From Anaeromyxobacter oryzae (GTDB lineage Bacteria; Myxococcota; Myxococcia; Myxococcales; Anaeromyxobacteraceae), in NCBI RefSeq assembly GCF_023169945.1, contig NZ_AP025591.1:5743501-5807500 (forward strand): a stretch of DNA of 64,000 nucleotides, written 5' to 3'. Below, in pieces: positions 1-7,911 of this stretch. A program made the translations under genes and the position numbers. Numbering within the stretch: the stretch's first letter is position 1; each line of letters starts with the position of its first letter. The notes under the pieces are model-generated. The model worked only from the letters and a program-made list of their open reading frames with translations. It was not told the origin of the DNA and searched no databases.

Positions 1-209
1 TGGAACGACGAGAGGAACGCCGCGTCGGTCGCGCGCGGGAGGGCGTGAGTTGCCCACCGTCGCAGCCACGATGCCATCAGCAGCGACGCGGCCACGGCAG
101 CCAACAGCGGAACGGCCATGCCGGCGCCGTGAAGCCCAAACCTCCAGCCAACCATGATCGTCAGCCCAGCTGCGAGCCAGATCAGTTCCCGAAGAGGAGA
201 GCGGGGCAC
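1..209 (-). CDS. Small membrane protein, truncated by the window start
   Basis: An open frame on the minus strand runs off the left edge. From a GTG at 209 it reads about 69 residues with two hydrophobic stretches (around LIWLAAGLTIMVGW and AGMAVPLLAAVAASLLMA), then a basic segment. This looks like a two-helix membrane protein or the N-terminus of a larger one. The frame stays open upstream of 209, so the start is uncertain. Codon choice is less GC-biased than in the rest of the window (gtt, gct, ctt, ttg occur), which fits foreign cargo of the neighbouring recombinase relics. I recognise no family; the competing plus-strand frame gives a Pro/Arg/Gln-rich peptide without protein character. 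Confidence 0.4.
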   Translation of the reverse strand, partial: MPRSPLRELIWLAAGLTIMVGWRFGLHGAGMAVPLLAAVAASLLMASWLRRWATHALPRATDAAFLSSF

Positions 210-301
210 GACGGTACTGTACCCGACGTGAGCAGGCCGAGTCTCAGAACCAAGTGCTTCTGAGACGACGCGGCGACCGGGTCGGGGCGCGCGGCAAGAG
301 G

Positions 302-586
302 CTAGTTTTCCCCGAGCCGCGCGATGGAGTTTTCGGACAGGTGTCGGTACAGGGCGGCCCGGCTGACGCCCTTGGCCTTGGCGGCTGCGGCGACGCTCGT
401 CCCGTGCCCCACGAGCTCCGCGGCGGCCCGCAGGAGCACGATGGAGGTCCGGGGGCGGCCCAGACCTTCCCCTCGCGGCGGGCGCGCTCCAGGCCAGCGT
501 GGACCCTCTCGATCAGCTGGGCTCTTTCCTGCTCCGCGACCCACCCGAAGATGGCGACGAGCAGCGGGCGCACCGGGCCGCTAGTG
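302..586 (-). pseudogene. Serine recombinase (resolvase/invertase) fragment, frameshifted
   Basis: Two minus-strand frames together rebuild the C-terminal half of a Tn3-type resolvase. The upstream part gives STSGP, LLVAIFGWVAEQERAQL and a helix ending GLERARREGK, as in the E-helix region. About one base later the frame changes and continues as LGRPRTSIVLLRAA, followed by a helix-turn-helix (KAKGVSRAALYRHL) and a stop at 302. One base appears lost near 460-468. The N-terminal catalytic domain with its serine is absent: the fragment stops where the tyrosine recombinase fragment begins. It cannot encode an active enzyme. A sequencing error could explain the frameshift but not the missing N-terminus. 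Confidence 0.75.
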
Positions 587-1089
587 GAGTGGCCTGACCT
601 CGACTTCAAGAGGCGCAGTGTCCACGTCCAGCGGAGCGAGTGGGATGGCCACGTCACGACCCCAAGGGCGGCCGGTCCCGACGAGTGCCGATGACGAGCA
701 AGCTTGGCGCCGCGTTGCAGGCGCACCGACACCTGCGAGGCCCGCGCGTCCTCTGCCACGAGGACGGTACGTCCATCGGCAAGAAGGCCGTTCACCTCTG
801 GATGGAGCGGGCGCAGCGGCAGGCCGGGCTGGAGGCGACGGGAGCGTTTCACATCCTGCGTCACACCTTCTGCTCGCACCTCTCCATGCGCGGAGCGCCG
901 GCGAAGGCGATCCAGGAACTGGCGGGCCACCAGCATCTCGCGACGACGCTGCGGTACATGCACCTGTCCCCGGCCGCCAAGGACGCCGCGATCCGGCTCC
1001 TAGACGACCGGCGCGACGACGAGCAGGCGCGGGGAGACGTGGGGGAGACGGCGCCGTCCCCCGCGGAGCAGCACAACGAAGTCAGGTAG
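587..1089 (+). pseudogene. Tyrosine recombinase/phage integrase C-terminal fragment, frameshifted
   Basis: The reading begins inside a typical integrase segment (DLDFKRRSVHVQRSEWDG) and shifts frame at a run of four C near 662-668, where the family would read TPKGGR across five C. It then continues in the next frame as GGRSRRVPMTSKL and keeps the catalytic C-terminal boxes: HILRHTFCSH, LAGHQHLATT and YMHLSP with the nucleophilic Tyr. The N-terminal SAM-like DNA-binding domain is missing. The frame ends 9 bases from the 3' end of the tRNA-Lys gene, the usual place for the integrase of a tRNA-integrated island. I read it as a dead remnant fused by deletion to the resolvase fragment. Confidence 0.8.
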
Positions 1090-1097
1090 CTGGAGGT

Positions 1098-1170
<73 letters not shown>

Positions 1171-1264
1171 GCTGCATCTCCGCAGGCCGGCGACGCCGGC
1201 ACGCGTACACTACCGATTTTCCGCCGCCGCGCCACCGGCGCCCGCCGCCTTCCGTGCGTCGCGA

Positions 1265-2029
1265 CTACCGGGGCGCGGCTCGAGGGCCCGTCGGCGGACG
1301 CCCCGTCGCGAGCGCCCGCTCGAGGATCACGCGGACGCGGGCGATGCCGGCCTGCACCGCCGGTCCGCGGAGCACGCCGCCGTGGCCGGGCACGAGGATC
1401 GGCGGCGCGAGCGCCGCGATCCGGTCGAGGGAGCGGAGCCACTCGGACCACTCCGCGGGGCCGCCCGCCTCGAGGTTCGGGAGATAGCCCTCGACGACCG
1501 TGTCGCCCGAGAAGAGGACGCCCTCCGCCGGGACCCAGACGCAGAGGTTCGCGGGCGTGTGGCCGGGCGTGAAGAGGAGCTCGACGGAGACGCCGCCGAG
1601 GTCGAGTGCCGTCTCGCCCGCGAGCGGCCGGTCCGGGTCCTCGAGCCGCGTCCCCGCGAAGAACACCGCGGCCTCGCCCGCGTCGCGGCGGGCGGGATCG
1701 ACGATCGACGTGGCGTACTCGGCGATCTCCGCGTCGAGGTCCGCCGGCGCGCGCGATGCGCGCGGGTGGCCGTGAACGGGGATCCCCCGCGCGCGGAGCG
1801 TCGCGACGCCGAGCATGTGGTCGAGGTGCGGCTCGGTGACGACCCCGACGAGCGCGTTGCCGGGCCGGAGGGCCTCGGCGTAGCCGAGGATCGTCTCGGC
1901 CGCGGCGGCATTCGCGCCGGTGTCGACGACGAGCGTCCGCGCGTCGCCGGCGACGAGGCCCGCGTTCACCGTCCACGGCGGGAGACACGCGAGCCCGCGC
2001 AGCGCGCGGCAGCGGCCGGTGAGCCTCAT
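1265..2029 (-). CDS. Metallo-beta-lactamase-fold hydrolase
   Basis: 254 residues with metallo-beta-lactamase fold motifs: VVDTGAN near residue 35, TEPHLDH at 65-71 in the place of the usual T-H-x-H-x-D-H, FTPGHTPANL, FSGDTVVEGYLP and VPGHGG. The fold typically binds one or two metal ions and hydrolyses thioesters, lactones or related bonds; the substrate here is unknown. The first histidine of the metal motif is replaced by Glu, which may leave only one full metal site. The ATG overlaps the stop of the upstream zinc-ribbon gene (ATGA), so the two are probably translated together. The frame stays open further upstream, but that would overlap the neighbour extensively. Confidence 0.85.
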   Translation of the reverse strand: MRLTGRCRALRGLACLPPWTVNAGLVAGDARTLVVDTGANAAAAETILGYAEALRPGNALVGVVTEPHLDHMLGVATLRARGIPVHGHPRASRAPADLDAEIAEYATSIVDPARRDAGEAAVFFAGTRLEDPDRPLAGETALDLGGVSVELLFTPGHTPANLCVWVPAEGVLFSGDTVVEGYLPNLEAGGPAEWSEWLRSLDRIAALAPPILVPGHGGVLRGPAVQAGIARVRVILERALATGRPPTGPRAAPR

Positions 2030-2457
2030 CGGCCGCGCGCGCGGCGAGGCGCGGCGATCTCGATCACCTCGTCGGGATCGATCTCGGGCACGTCGTCCGC
2101 GATGGGCGCGCGCGGCGCGTGGGCCACGCGGGGCGGGCGTGCGGGGCGGGCTCCACCGCCGTTGCGGCGCTGGTCGGCCTCGAGCCGGGCGAACCAGCGC
2201 GCCGCCGTCTGCTTCACGCCGGCCCAGCGGATGTCCTCGGGCGAGGCCATCGGGATGCCGGACGCGCGCGATGCGGTCGCGGGTGCCGGCGCGCCGTCGA
2301 GCACGCGGGCCCCCGCGCGGCGCCGGAACACCTCGCCGTACAGCGACGAGTGGGTGCGGGCGCAGAACGGGCACTGGTAGTAGCGGATCGGGCTCCCGGG
2401 GGCCGACCAGCTGGTCATCACCACCTTGCAGTGCGTGCACTCGACGGACGGTTCCAT
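2026..2457 (-). CDS. Zinc-ribbon protein of unknown function
   Basis: 143 residues. The N-terminus carries two CxxC pairs, CTHC near residue 7 and CPFC near residue 29, spaced as in a zinc ribbon. The middle is Ala/Pro/Arg-rich and the end has an acidic patch (DVPEIDPDEVIEI) before a basic tail. No catalytic motif is visible, so a nucleic-acid- or protein-binding role is only a guess. It is the first gene of a two-gene unit with the MBL-fold hydrolase, with a 4-base overlap. It is divergent from the aminotransferase gene at 2658, so the 200 bases between should hold both promoters. Confidence 0.7.
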   Translation of the reverse strand: MEPSVECTHCKVVMTSWSAPGSPIRYYQCPFCARTHSSLYGEVFRRRAGARVLDGAPAPATASRASGIPMASPEDIRWAGVKQTAARWFARLEADQRRNGGGARPARPPRVAHAPRAPIADDVPEIDPDEVIEIAAPRRARGR

Positions 2458-2657
2458 CGATGTCGGGAGATATCACCCGGAGATCTCCGGTCAAGAAAAC
2501 GGCCGGGATCACTCGGGGATCTCCGGACGGGTCCAGGGATCCCCAGCCCGGGTGCGCGGCCGGGTCCGGCGCGCCCCCGGGGCGATTGACGGCCGGCCGC
2601 GGGCGGGCATCGGACGACGCGGCGCACGGCACGCCCGCCGGGCGCTAAGGATGGGGC

Positions 2658-3587
2658 ATGGCGACCCTGGTGAACGTCGACGGCGCGATCGTCCCGCCCG
2701 CGGAGGCGCGGGTCTCGGTCTTCGATCGCGGGTTCCTGTACGGCGACAGCGTCTACGAGGTGATCCGCACGTACGGCGGCGCGCCGTTCGAGCTCGACCA
2801 CCACCTCGCGCGGCTCGCGCACTCGGCGGAGCGGATCGGGCTCGCGCTGCCATGGGATGCGGATCGGACGGCGCGCGAGCTCGGGCGCACCCTCGACGCG
2901 GCGCGCGCGGCGGGCGGGGATCCGCCGTCCGATCCCGGCGCGGCGCCCTGGAACGTGGGCGAGTGGTACGCGCGCGTCGTGATGACGCGCGGCGCGGGCG
3001 AGATCGGCCTCGACCCGGCGCTCGCCGTCGATCCGACCGCCGTCGTCATCGTCCAGCCGCTGCAGGGGCCGCCGGCGCGCGCCTACGCGGACGGCGTGAA
3101 GGTGGTCGTGGTCGGCGTGCGGCACGAGGCGCCGGCGGTGGTGGACCCGTCCGCGAAGACCGGCGCGCACCTGAACCACGTCCTCGCCGTGAGGGAGGCG
3201 CGCGCGCGCGGCGCCCACGAGGCGCTCCTGCTCGACGACCGCGGCTTCGTGACGGAGGGATCGTCGTCGAACGTCTTCGCCGTCCTCGGCGGGCGGCTGC
3301 GGACGCCGCCGCTCGCGGCCGGGATCCTGGAGGGCGTGACGCGCGGGGTGGTGCTGCGGATCGCCCGGGCCGAGGGGGTCGCCGTGGACGAGACCTCCGT
3401 GCGGCCCGAGGACCTCGAGCGCGCCGAGGAGGTGTTCATCACCTCGACGATGCGGGAGATCGTGCCCGTGACGCGCCTCGGCGAGCGCGCCGTCGGCGCG
3501 GGGCGGCCCGGGCCGGTGACGGAGCGCCTTCACCGCGCCTTCCGCCGCCTCGCCGGCGGTGCGGTGGGCGTGGGGGTGCGGAGGTAG
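2658..3587 (+). CDS. Class IV PLP-dependent aminotransferase (branched-chain/D-amino-acid type)
   Basis: 309 residues, full length for fold-type IV aminotransferases. Visible motifs are SVFDRGFLYGDSVYE near the N-terminus, the PLP-lysine region (SAKTGAHLNHVLA), LLLDDRGFVTEGSSSNVF and TSTMREIVPV. These enzymes transfer amino groups to branched-chain 2-oxo acids (IlvE), make D-amino acids (Dat), or eliminate pyruvate (4-amino-4-deoxychorismate lyase). The motifs do not settle which. It stands alone on the plus strand, divergent from the zinc-ribbon gene. AAGGATGGGG just upstream of the ATG may serve as ribosome binding site and also contains a TAAGGAT -10-like element. Confidence 0.88.
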   Translation: MATLVNVDGAIVPPAEARVSVFDRGFLYGDSVYEVIRTYGGAPFELDHHLARLAHSAERIGLALPWDADRTARELGRTLDAARAAGGDPPSDPGAAPWNVGEWYARVVMTRGAGEIGLDPALAVDPTAVVIVQPLQGPPARAYADGVKVVVVGVRHEAPAVVDPSAKTGAHLNHVLAVREARARGAHEALLLDDRGFVTEGSSSNVFAVLGGRLRTPPLAAGILEGVTRGVVLRIARAEGVAVDETSVRPEDLERAEEVFITSTMREIVPVTRLGERAVGAGRPGPVTERLHRAFRRLAGGAVGVGVRR

Positions 3588-3650
3588 GCGCGAGGAGGAG
3601 TGACGCGAACCAACCCGCACGGGCGGGTCGCGTCGTAAGCTGCCGGGCAC

Positions 3651-4382
3651 ATGCGCCGTCCGCTCGTCGCGCTCCTCCTCGCCACGCTCACCTCGATCGC
3701 TCGCGCCGACCCCCAGGCGGATCGCGCCATCCGCGCGCTGCACGAGGACCCGTCGCTCAAGGTCCGCGTGCAGGCCGCCCTCGTCCTCGGGCAAGGGCGC
3801 GTCACGGCGGCGGTGCCCGCGCTCCGCGGCGCGCTCGCGAACGACGAGGCGAGCGCGGTCCGCATCGCCGCGGCCGCGGCGCTCGGCCGGATCGGCGACC
3901 CCGCGGCGCGCCCGGCGCTCGAGGGCGCGCGCGACGCCGATCCGGACGACTCGGTCCGCGCCGCCGCCGCCCGCGCGCTCGAGGCGCTCCCGGCCGCCGC
4001 AGCCGGCGCCCGTGTCGTCTCCCTCGAGGATGCGGCGGGCGAGGGCGGCCGCGAGGCGCGCACCGCGCTCCGGGACGCCCTCGGCAAGCACCTGCGCGCC
4101 GCCGGGTTCACCGTCGCCGCCTCGGGCGGCCTCCGGCTGAAGCCGTCGGTCCTGCGCGTCGACGTCTCCGACGCCGGTGGAAAGACGATCGTCGCCGTCT
4201 CCGCGACCCTCGTCGCGGTGGAGGCCGGCGGCCGGATGGCGGCGATGGTGCAGGGTGGCGCCCGCCTGTCCGCCTCGGGGCGGCTCTCGCCCGACAAGCG
4301 CATCGCGTACGCCGTGCGTGCGCTCGACGCCGCCGCCCGGACGCTCAGCGAGGATCTCGCCGCGCGCCTCGGGGAGAGGTAG
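3651..4382 (+). CDS. Exported HEAT-repeat protein
   Basis: 243 residues. A signal peptide covers the first 19 residues and ends in ARA. About three HEAT-type helical repeats follow (residues 24-125), recognisable from the D-P-S-x-x-V-R-x-x-A-A-x-A-L-G pattern. Such repeats usually make a binding surface. The C-terminal half (130-243) has a mixed alpha/beta look and no motif I recognise. No Shine-Dalgarno is evident; a TAAGCT -10-like hexamer ends 9 bases before the ATG, so the transcript may be leaderless. The gene starts a co-directional run with the HAMP protein and SpoIID lipoprotein. Confidence 0.75.
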   Translation: MRRPLVALLLATLTSIARADPQADRAIRALHEDPSLKVRVQAALVLGQGRVTAAVPALRGALANDEASAVRIAAAAALGRIGDPAARPALEGARDADPDDSVRAAAARALEALPAAAAGARVVSLEDAAGEGGREARTALRDALGKHLRAAGFTVAASGGLRLKPSVLRVDVSDAGGKTIVAVSATLVAVEAGGRMAAMVQGGARLSASGRLSPDKRIAYAVRALDAAARTLSEDLAARLGER

Positions 4383-4394
4383 AACGGACCCACC

Positions 4395-5039
4395 ATGGAG
4401 CCCGGAACCGCCGCCCCGACCCACGCGCCCGCGACCCCGGCGCCGCCCGACGGCGCGGCCGCGCCGGGCCGCTCCTCGCGGCGCGTCCGGAACTACCTCC
4501 TCGACACCGGGCTCCAGCTCCGGCTCGCGAGCTACCTGCTCGCCGTCGCGGCCGTCCTCTCCATCGGGCTCGGGTACCTCCTCTGGCGCGCGTGGCGCGA
4601 GACGAGCGCCATCCTCGAGCTGTCCGCGACGGAGCTCGACGCGTCGGTCGGCCCTGCGCTCGCCGGCGAGGACCGAGTGCGGATCGTGCTCGTCGCGATC
4701 GCCCTCGCCTTCGTCCTCGTCTGCCTGCTCGCGGCGGCGGTGGTGATCACGCACCGGATCGCCGGGCCGGCGTACGCGCTCGGGCGCGCGTGCCGGCGCG
4801 TCGCCGACGGAGACCTCTCGACGCCCCGCCCGCTCCGCGCCCGCGATCTGCTCGTCGACCTCGGCGAGGAGGTCGCCTCGATGGTGACGGCGCTGCGCGC
4901 CCGCGAGGAGGGCGAGCGCGATCGCCTGCTCCGCGCCGCGGAGGCGCTTCGCGACCCTGCCGCGACGCCGGCCCAGCGCGCGGCGGCGGCGGAGCTCGAG
5001 ACGCTCGCGGCGGAGAAGGAGCGGCGCCTCTCGCCGTGA
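4395..5039 (+). CDS. Membrane protein with a HAMP-like domain
   Basis: 214 residues. A Pro/Ala-rich cytoplasmic start precedes transmembrane helix 1 (about residues 47-66), a short periplasmic loop, and transmembrane helix 2 (about 96-117). A HAMP-type linker follows (HRIAGPAYALGRACRRVADG, then DL-S and an RARD-LL segment), ending in a charged coiled-coil tail rich in Ala, Arg and Glu. HAMP normally passes a signal from a membrane sensor to a kinase or methyl-accepting domain, but no output domain is present. It may work through a partner. The stop overlaps the GTG of the SpoIID lipoprotein gene (GTGA), pointing to coupled translation and an envelope role. Confidence 0.72.
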   Translation: MEPGTAAPTHAPATPAPPDGAAAPGRSSRRVRNYLLDTGLQLRLASYLLAVAAVLSIGLGYLLWRAWRETSAILELSATELDASVGPALAGEDRVRIVLVAIALAFVLVCLLAAAVVITHRIAGPAYALGRACRRVADGDLSTPRPLRARDLLVDLGEEVASMVTALRAREEGERDRLLRAAEALRDPAATPAQRAAAAELETLAAEKERRLSP

Positions 5040-6982
5040 GCAGCGCGCGTCTCGCGGCGATCCTGCTCGTCGTCGCCTGTGCGACCGGCCGCGGGCCGGA
5101 CCGCGCCGGGACGGGCGCGACCGGGAACGCGGCGACTGCGAACGCGACGGCGACGGCGAGCGGCCCCGGGGAGAGGGACTCCCAGGAAACGACCCCGAAC
5201 GCGAACCCGAACGCGAACCCGAACGCGACCGACGGTGCGGCGGGCACGGCTGGCGGGCCAGGGCCCACGGGCCACGGGACTCGGGACACGGGCACGGAGA
5301 AGCCGGGCACGTTCACGGGCACGGGCACGGTCACGGGCACGCCGTCGGCACCGACGGCGATCGGGGCAGAGCTCCCCCCGCCGCTCCCCGCGCCCGACCT
5401 TCCTCCGCCTCCGCCGTTCGCCGATCTGTCCGACCCCATGGAGCTGCTCTGGGGGCACCGGCTCGAGTTCGCCGCGGGCGGCGAGCCGCTCGTCGCGATC
5501 CGCCTCATGGAGGGCCAGCGCGAGATCGCGTTCCGGCCGCGGGGCCCCGCGCGCGTGCTCCTTCGGGGCGGCTCCGCCATCGAGGTGCCGGCGGGCGCGC
5601 GGCTGCGGGTGCGGGCGCGCGACGCGGTGCCCGCGGTCATCGCGTGGCACGCGCTCCTCGCGGAGGCGCCCATCGCCGAGCGCGGGCGGCTCGACGCCCA
5701 GCGCGCGAGCTACGAGGCGCGCGGCGTCCGGGTCACGACGCGCGTCATCGGCGGCGTGTACGGGATCGCCGGGCGCGTCGTGGACGGGCGGCGCGAGCTG
5801 CTCCTCGCCGAGTCGGACGGCACCGAGGCGGCGGCGCGCGCCGCCGTCGAGGACGTCCGCGCGCGCACCGGCGCGTTCGCCCTCCTGCACTCCGAGATCG
5901 TCGGCCGCCCGGGCGGCCGGCTCGAGCTTCTCGGCGACGGCGGCGCGCCGCTCGGCGCCGCGGACGCGGCGCTCACCGTGCTCGTGCAGGACGACGCCGG
6001 GTTCGTCGTGGAGGGGGTGGAGCACGAGCGCGGGCCGGCCGTGCGCGCCCGCGAGGACCGAGCCTACGTCGGCCGGCTGTACGTGACCCTCGACGCCGGC
6101 GGCGCCCTCGCGGCCGTCCACGGGGTGCCCCTCGAGGAGCTGCTGCGCGGCCTCGTCCCGAGCGAGATGCCGGCGTCCTCGCCGCTCCAGGCGCTCGAGG
6201 CGCAGGCGGTGACCGCGCGCTCGAACGTCCTCGCGCAGATCGGCGCGCGCCACCTCACGGATCCGTTCATGCTCTGCGCCGAGGTCCACTGCCAGGCGTA
6301 CCGCGGCGACGGCGCCCGCACGGCTCGCACCGACGAGGCGGTCCGCGCGACGCGCGGTGAGGCGCTCTTCGGGAAGGCGGACCGGACCCTCGTCGACGCC
6401 GTGTACTCCGCGACGTGCGGTGGGCACGGCGAGGACAACGACAAGGTGTGGGGCAACGCGCCGTCGGCGAGCCTGCGAGGGCGCCCGGACCTCCCGCCGG
6501 AGCAGGCGCGGCGGTTCCAGGGCGGGCTCGAGGACGAGGCGCGGTTGCGGGCCTTCCTCGCCGATCCGGGGCCGGCGTACTGCCGGAAGCCTGCCGCGGC
6601 GCGGAACTTCCGGTGGGAGCGGCGCTTCGAGCCCGCCGAGCTGGACGCGCTCGTGGCGCCGCTCGGCGTCGGTCGGGTGCGCGCGCTGTCCGTCCGATCC
6701 CGCGGCGTCTCCGGCCGCGCGCGCCTGCTCGTCGTCGAGGGGGACGCGGGCGCCGCGGAGGTCGCGGGCGAGCTCCGGATCCGGCGGCTGCTCCGCAACC
6801 TCCCCTCGGCGATGTTCGTCGTGGACCGGGACGGCGACGCGTTCGTGCTGCGCGGCGGCGGATGGGGGCACGGCGCCGGCATGTGCCAGTGGGGTGCCGT
6901 CGGCCGCGCCGCGGCAGGGCAGGGCTACCGCGAGATCCTGCGCGCGTACTACTCCGGCGCCGAGGTCGCGCGGATCTACTGA
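5036..6982 (+). CDS. SpoIID/LytB-domain lipoprotein
   Basis: 648 residues from a GTG that overlaps the upstream stop. A lipoprotein signal peptide ends at LLVVAC (about residue 15). A long low-complexity linker (about 18-115) rich in Thr, Gly, Asn and Pro includes Asn-Pro repeats. The C-terminal half carries the SpoIID/LytB domain: PSEMPASSPLQALEAQAV, SATCGGHGEDND and a terminal GWGHGAGMCQWGA. SpoIID proteins are lytic transglycosylases; family members in Gram-negatives act on peptidoglycan or as LytB-type amidase enhancers. I infer an outer-membrane-anchored cell-wall enzyme. The 3' end overlaps the convergent rhodanese gene by 7 bases. The linker contains a 30-bp sequence repeated exactly at 9445-9474. 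Confidence 0.87.
   Translation: MSSARLAAILLVVACATGRGPDRAGTGATGNAATANATATASGPGERDSQETTPNANPNANPNATDGAAGTAGGPGPTGHGTRDTGTEKPGTFTGTGTVTGTPSAPTAIGAELPPPLPAPDLPPPPPFADLSDPMELLWGHRLEFAAGGEPLVAIRLMEGQREIAFRPRGPARVLLRGGSAIEVPAGARLRVRARDAVPAVIAWHALLAEAPIAERGRLDAQRASYEARGVRVTTRVIGGVYGIAGRVVDGRRELLLAESDGTEAAARAAVEDVRARTGAFALLHSEIVGRPGGRLELLGDGGAPLGAADAALTVLVQDDAGFVVEGVEHERGPAVRAREDRAYVGRLYVTLDAGGALAAVHGVPLEELLRGLVPSEMPASSPLQALEAQAVTARSNVLAQIGARHLTDPFMLCAEVHCQAYRGDGARTARTDEAVRATRGEALFGKADRTLVDAVYSATCGGHGEDNDKVWGNAPSASLRGRPDLPPEQARRFQGGLEDEARLRAFLADPGPAYCRKPAAARNFRWERRFEPAELDALVAPLGVGRVRALSVRSRGVSGRARLLVVEGDAGAAEVAGELRIRRLLRNLPSAMFVVDRDGDAFVLRGGGWGHGAGMCQWGAVGRAAAGQGYREILRAYYSGAEVARIY
5197..5232 (+). repeat. 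In-frame Asn-Pro-Asn-Ala tandem repeat
   Basis: Three near-perfect copies of a 12-bp unit (gaacgcgaaccc) encode alternating Asn-Ala-Asn-Pro in the linker of the SpoIID lipoprotein. The repeat lies between the lipid anchor and the folded domain. Copy number could change by slippage without shifting the frame. Confidence 0.85.
5294..5323 (+). repeat. Dispersed 30-bp repeat, copy 1 (inside a gene)
   Basis: An exact 30-bp match to positions 9445-9474. Here it lies in the linker of the SpoIID lipoprotein gene and is translated as part of a Thr-Gly-rich stretch (TEKPGTFTGTGT). It is followed by more gggcacg units up to about 5342. The motif is not needed for the domain fold, so insertion of a repeat element into a tolerant linker is plausible. 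Confidence 0.8.
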
Positions 6983-7407
6983 GCCAGGGGCCCGGCGCCG
7001 CCGTCCTCCGGCCAGGCCGTCACACGCTGCATGTCGTAGACGCTCGTGTACCCGAGGTCGCGGAGCGTGTGCGCGGCGATCCCGCTCCGGCGGCCCGTGC
7101 CGCAGTAGACGACCACGCCCGTGTCGGGCCCGCCGAGCTCGGCGGCGCGCCGCGCGATCTCGTCGTACGGGATGTTCACGGCGCCGGCCGGGTGGCCCTC
7201 GGCGTACTCCTGCGGCGTGCGGACGTCGACGAGGCGCGCCCCTCCGGCGACGAGCCGCTTCGCGGTCGCCCCGTCCACCAGGCCCGGCGCGGGTGCGGGC
7301 GCGACGGCGGGGGCGGTGAGGCCGGCCTTCTGCTCGGGTGGGGGTTGCGGCCGGTGCGGGCAGGCCGTGAGCGCGAATACCGCGGCGACGGCGACGAGGA
7401 CGCGCAT
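6976..7407 (-). CDS. Rhodanese-domain lipoprotein
   Basis: 143 residues. The signal peptide ends in a lipobox (FALTAC, Cys about 16). A single rhodanese domain follows: LVDVRTPQEYAEGHPAGAVN, then the active-site loop VVYCGTGRRS with the catalytic Cys, and DLGYTSVYDM near the end. It should accept or pass sulfane sulfur in the periplasm, tethered to a membrane. Unlike the rhodanese-like domains in the sulfur operons of this window, this one keeps its active-site Cys. A strong Shine-Dalgarno (GAGGAGGTCC) sits before the ATG. It converges on the SpoIID gene with a 7-base overlap. Confidence 0.88.
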   Translation of the reverse strand: MRVLVAVAAVFALTACPHRPQPPPEQKAGLTAPAVAPAPAPGLVDGATAKRLVAGGARLVDVRTPQEYAEGHPAGAVNIPYDEIARRAAELGGPDTGVVVYCGTGRRSGIAAHTLRDLGYTSVYDMQRVTAWPEDGGAGPLAQ

Positions 7408-7493
7408 GCGAGGACCTCCTCGCGAGAGCCTCGCACCGCGCGCGGGGGCCGGCGCGTCCCGGCGGGGCCGGCTCCCTGACCGGGGTGGCTCCT

Positions 7494-7757
7494 TCACCGG
7501 CGCGGCGGATCGAGGTCGCGCAGCCGGAGCGAGTGCGTCCGCTTGCGCCCCCGGAGCGCGAGCACCGCCATCGCCGACGCCCCCAGCGCCAGGATCCCCA
7601 CGAGCGCCTCGACGAGCGCGACGCGCTGGAGCAGCAGCGCGCCGGATCCGGCGTCGGCCGCGGCGCGGCGCGCCTCGAGGGCCTTCACGAGCATGAAGAC
7701 GCCGCCGACGAGGAGGAGGGCGGCCCGGACGAGGACGCGCGGACGCGAGAGGCGCAC
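7494..7757 (-). CDS. Small two-helix membrane protein
   Basis: 87 residues from a GTG at 7757. Two hydrophobic helices (around VRAALLLVGGVFMLVKAL and VALVEALVGILALGASAMAVLAL) are joined by an Ala-rich loop, with a basic tail (LRGRKRTHSLRLRDLDPPRR). The predicted form is a hairpin inner-membrane protein. No family is recognised and no good Shine-Dalgarno is seen, so the start is a best guess. It is divergent from the sigma-54 activator gene, with about 150 bases between. Confidence 0.5.
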   Translation of the reverse strand: MRLSRPRVLVRAALLLVGGVFMLVKALEARRAAADAGSGALLLQRVALVEALVGILALGASAMAVLALRGRKRTHSLRLRDLDPPRR

Positions 7758-7911
7758 GCGGGGGATATGGCACGGAAGCGCCCCGAGCGCGAGCCGAGGA
7801 CACCCGCCCGGCTGCTCGTCCGCCCGCTGCCGCGTTCGGGCCGGTGCCGGCGCGCGGTGGTCGTTCCAAGTTCTCGGCGGGGCAACGTCCCGTCCCACGA
7901 ACGGAAAAGCG

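Noticed and set aside
45..263. 72-codon plus-strand frame at the window start
   Set aside because: The peptide is rich in Pro, Arg, Gln and His with no hydrophobic core. The minus strand gives a credible two-helix membrane protein instead.
2426..6982. One continuous frame of about 1500 codons on the plus strand
   Set aside because: High GC removes stops from a shadow frame. Only its last 648 codons (from GTG 5036) have protein character; the rest is Arg/Ala/Gly-rich and lies across other real genes.
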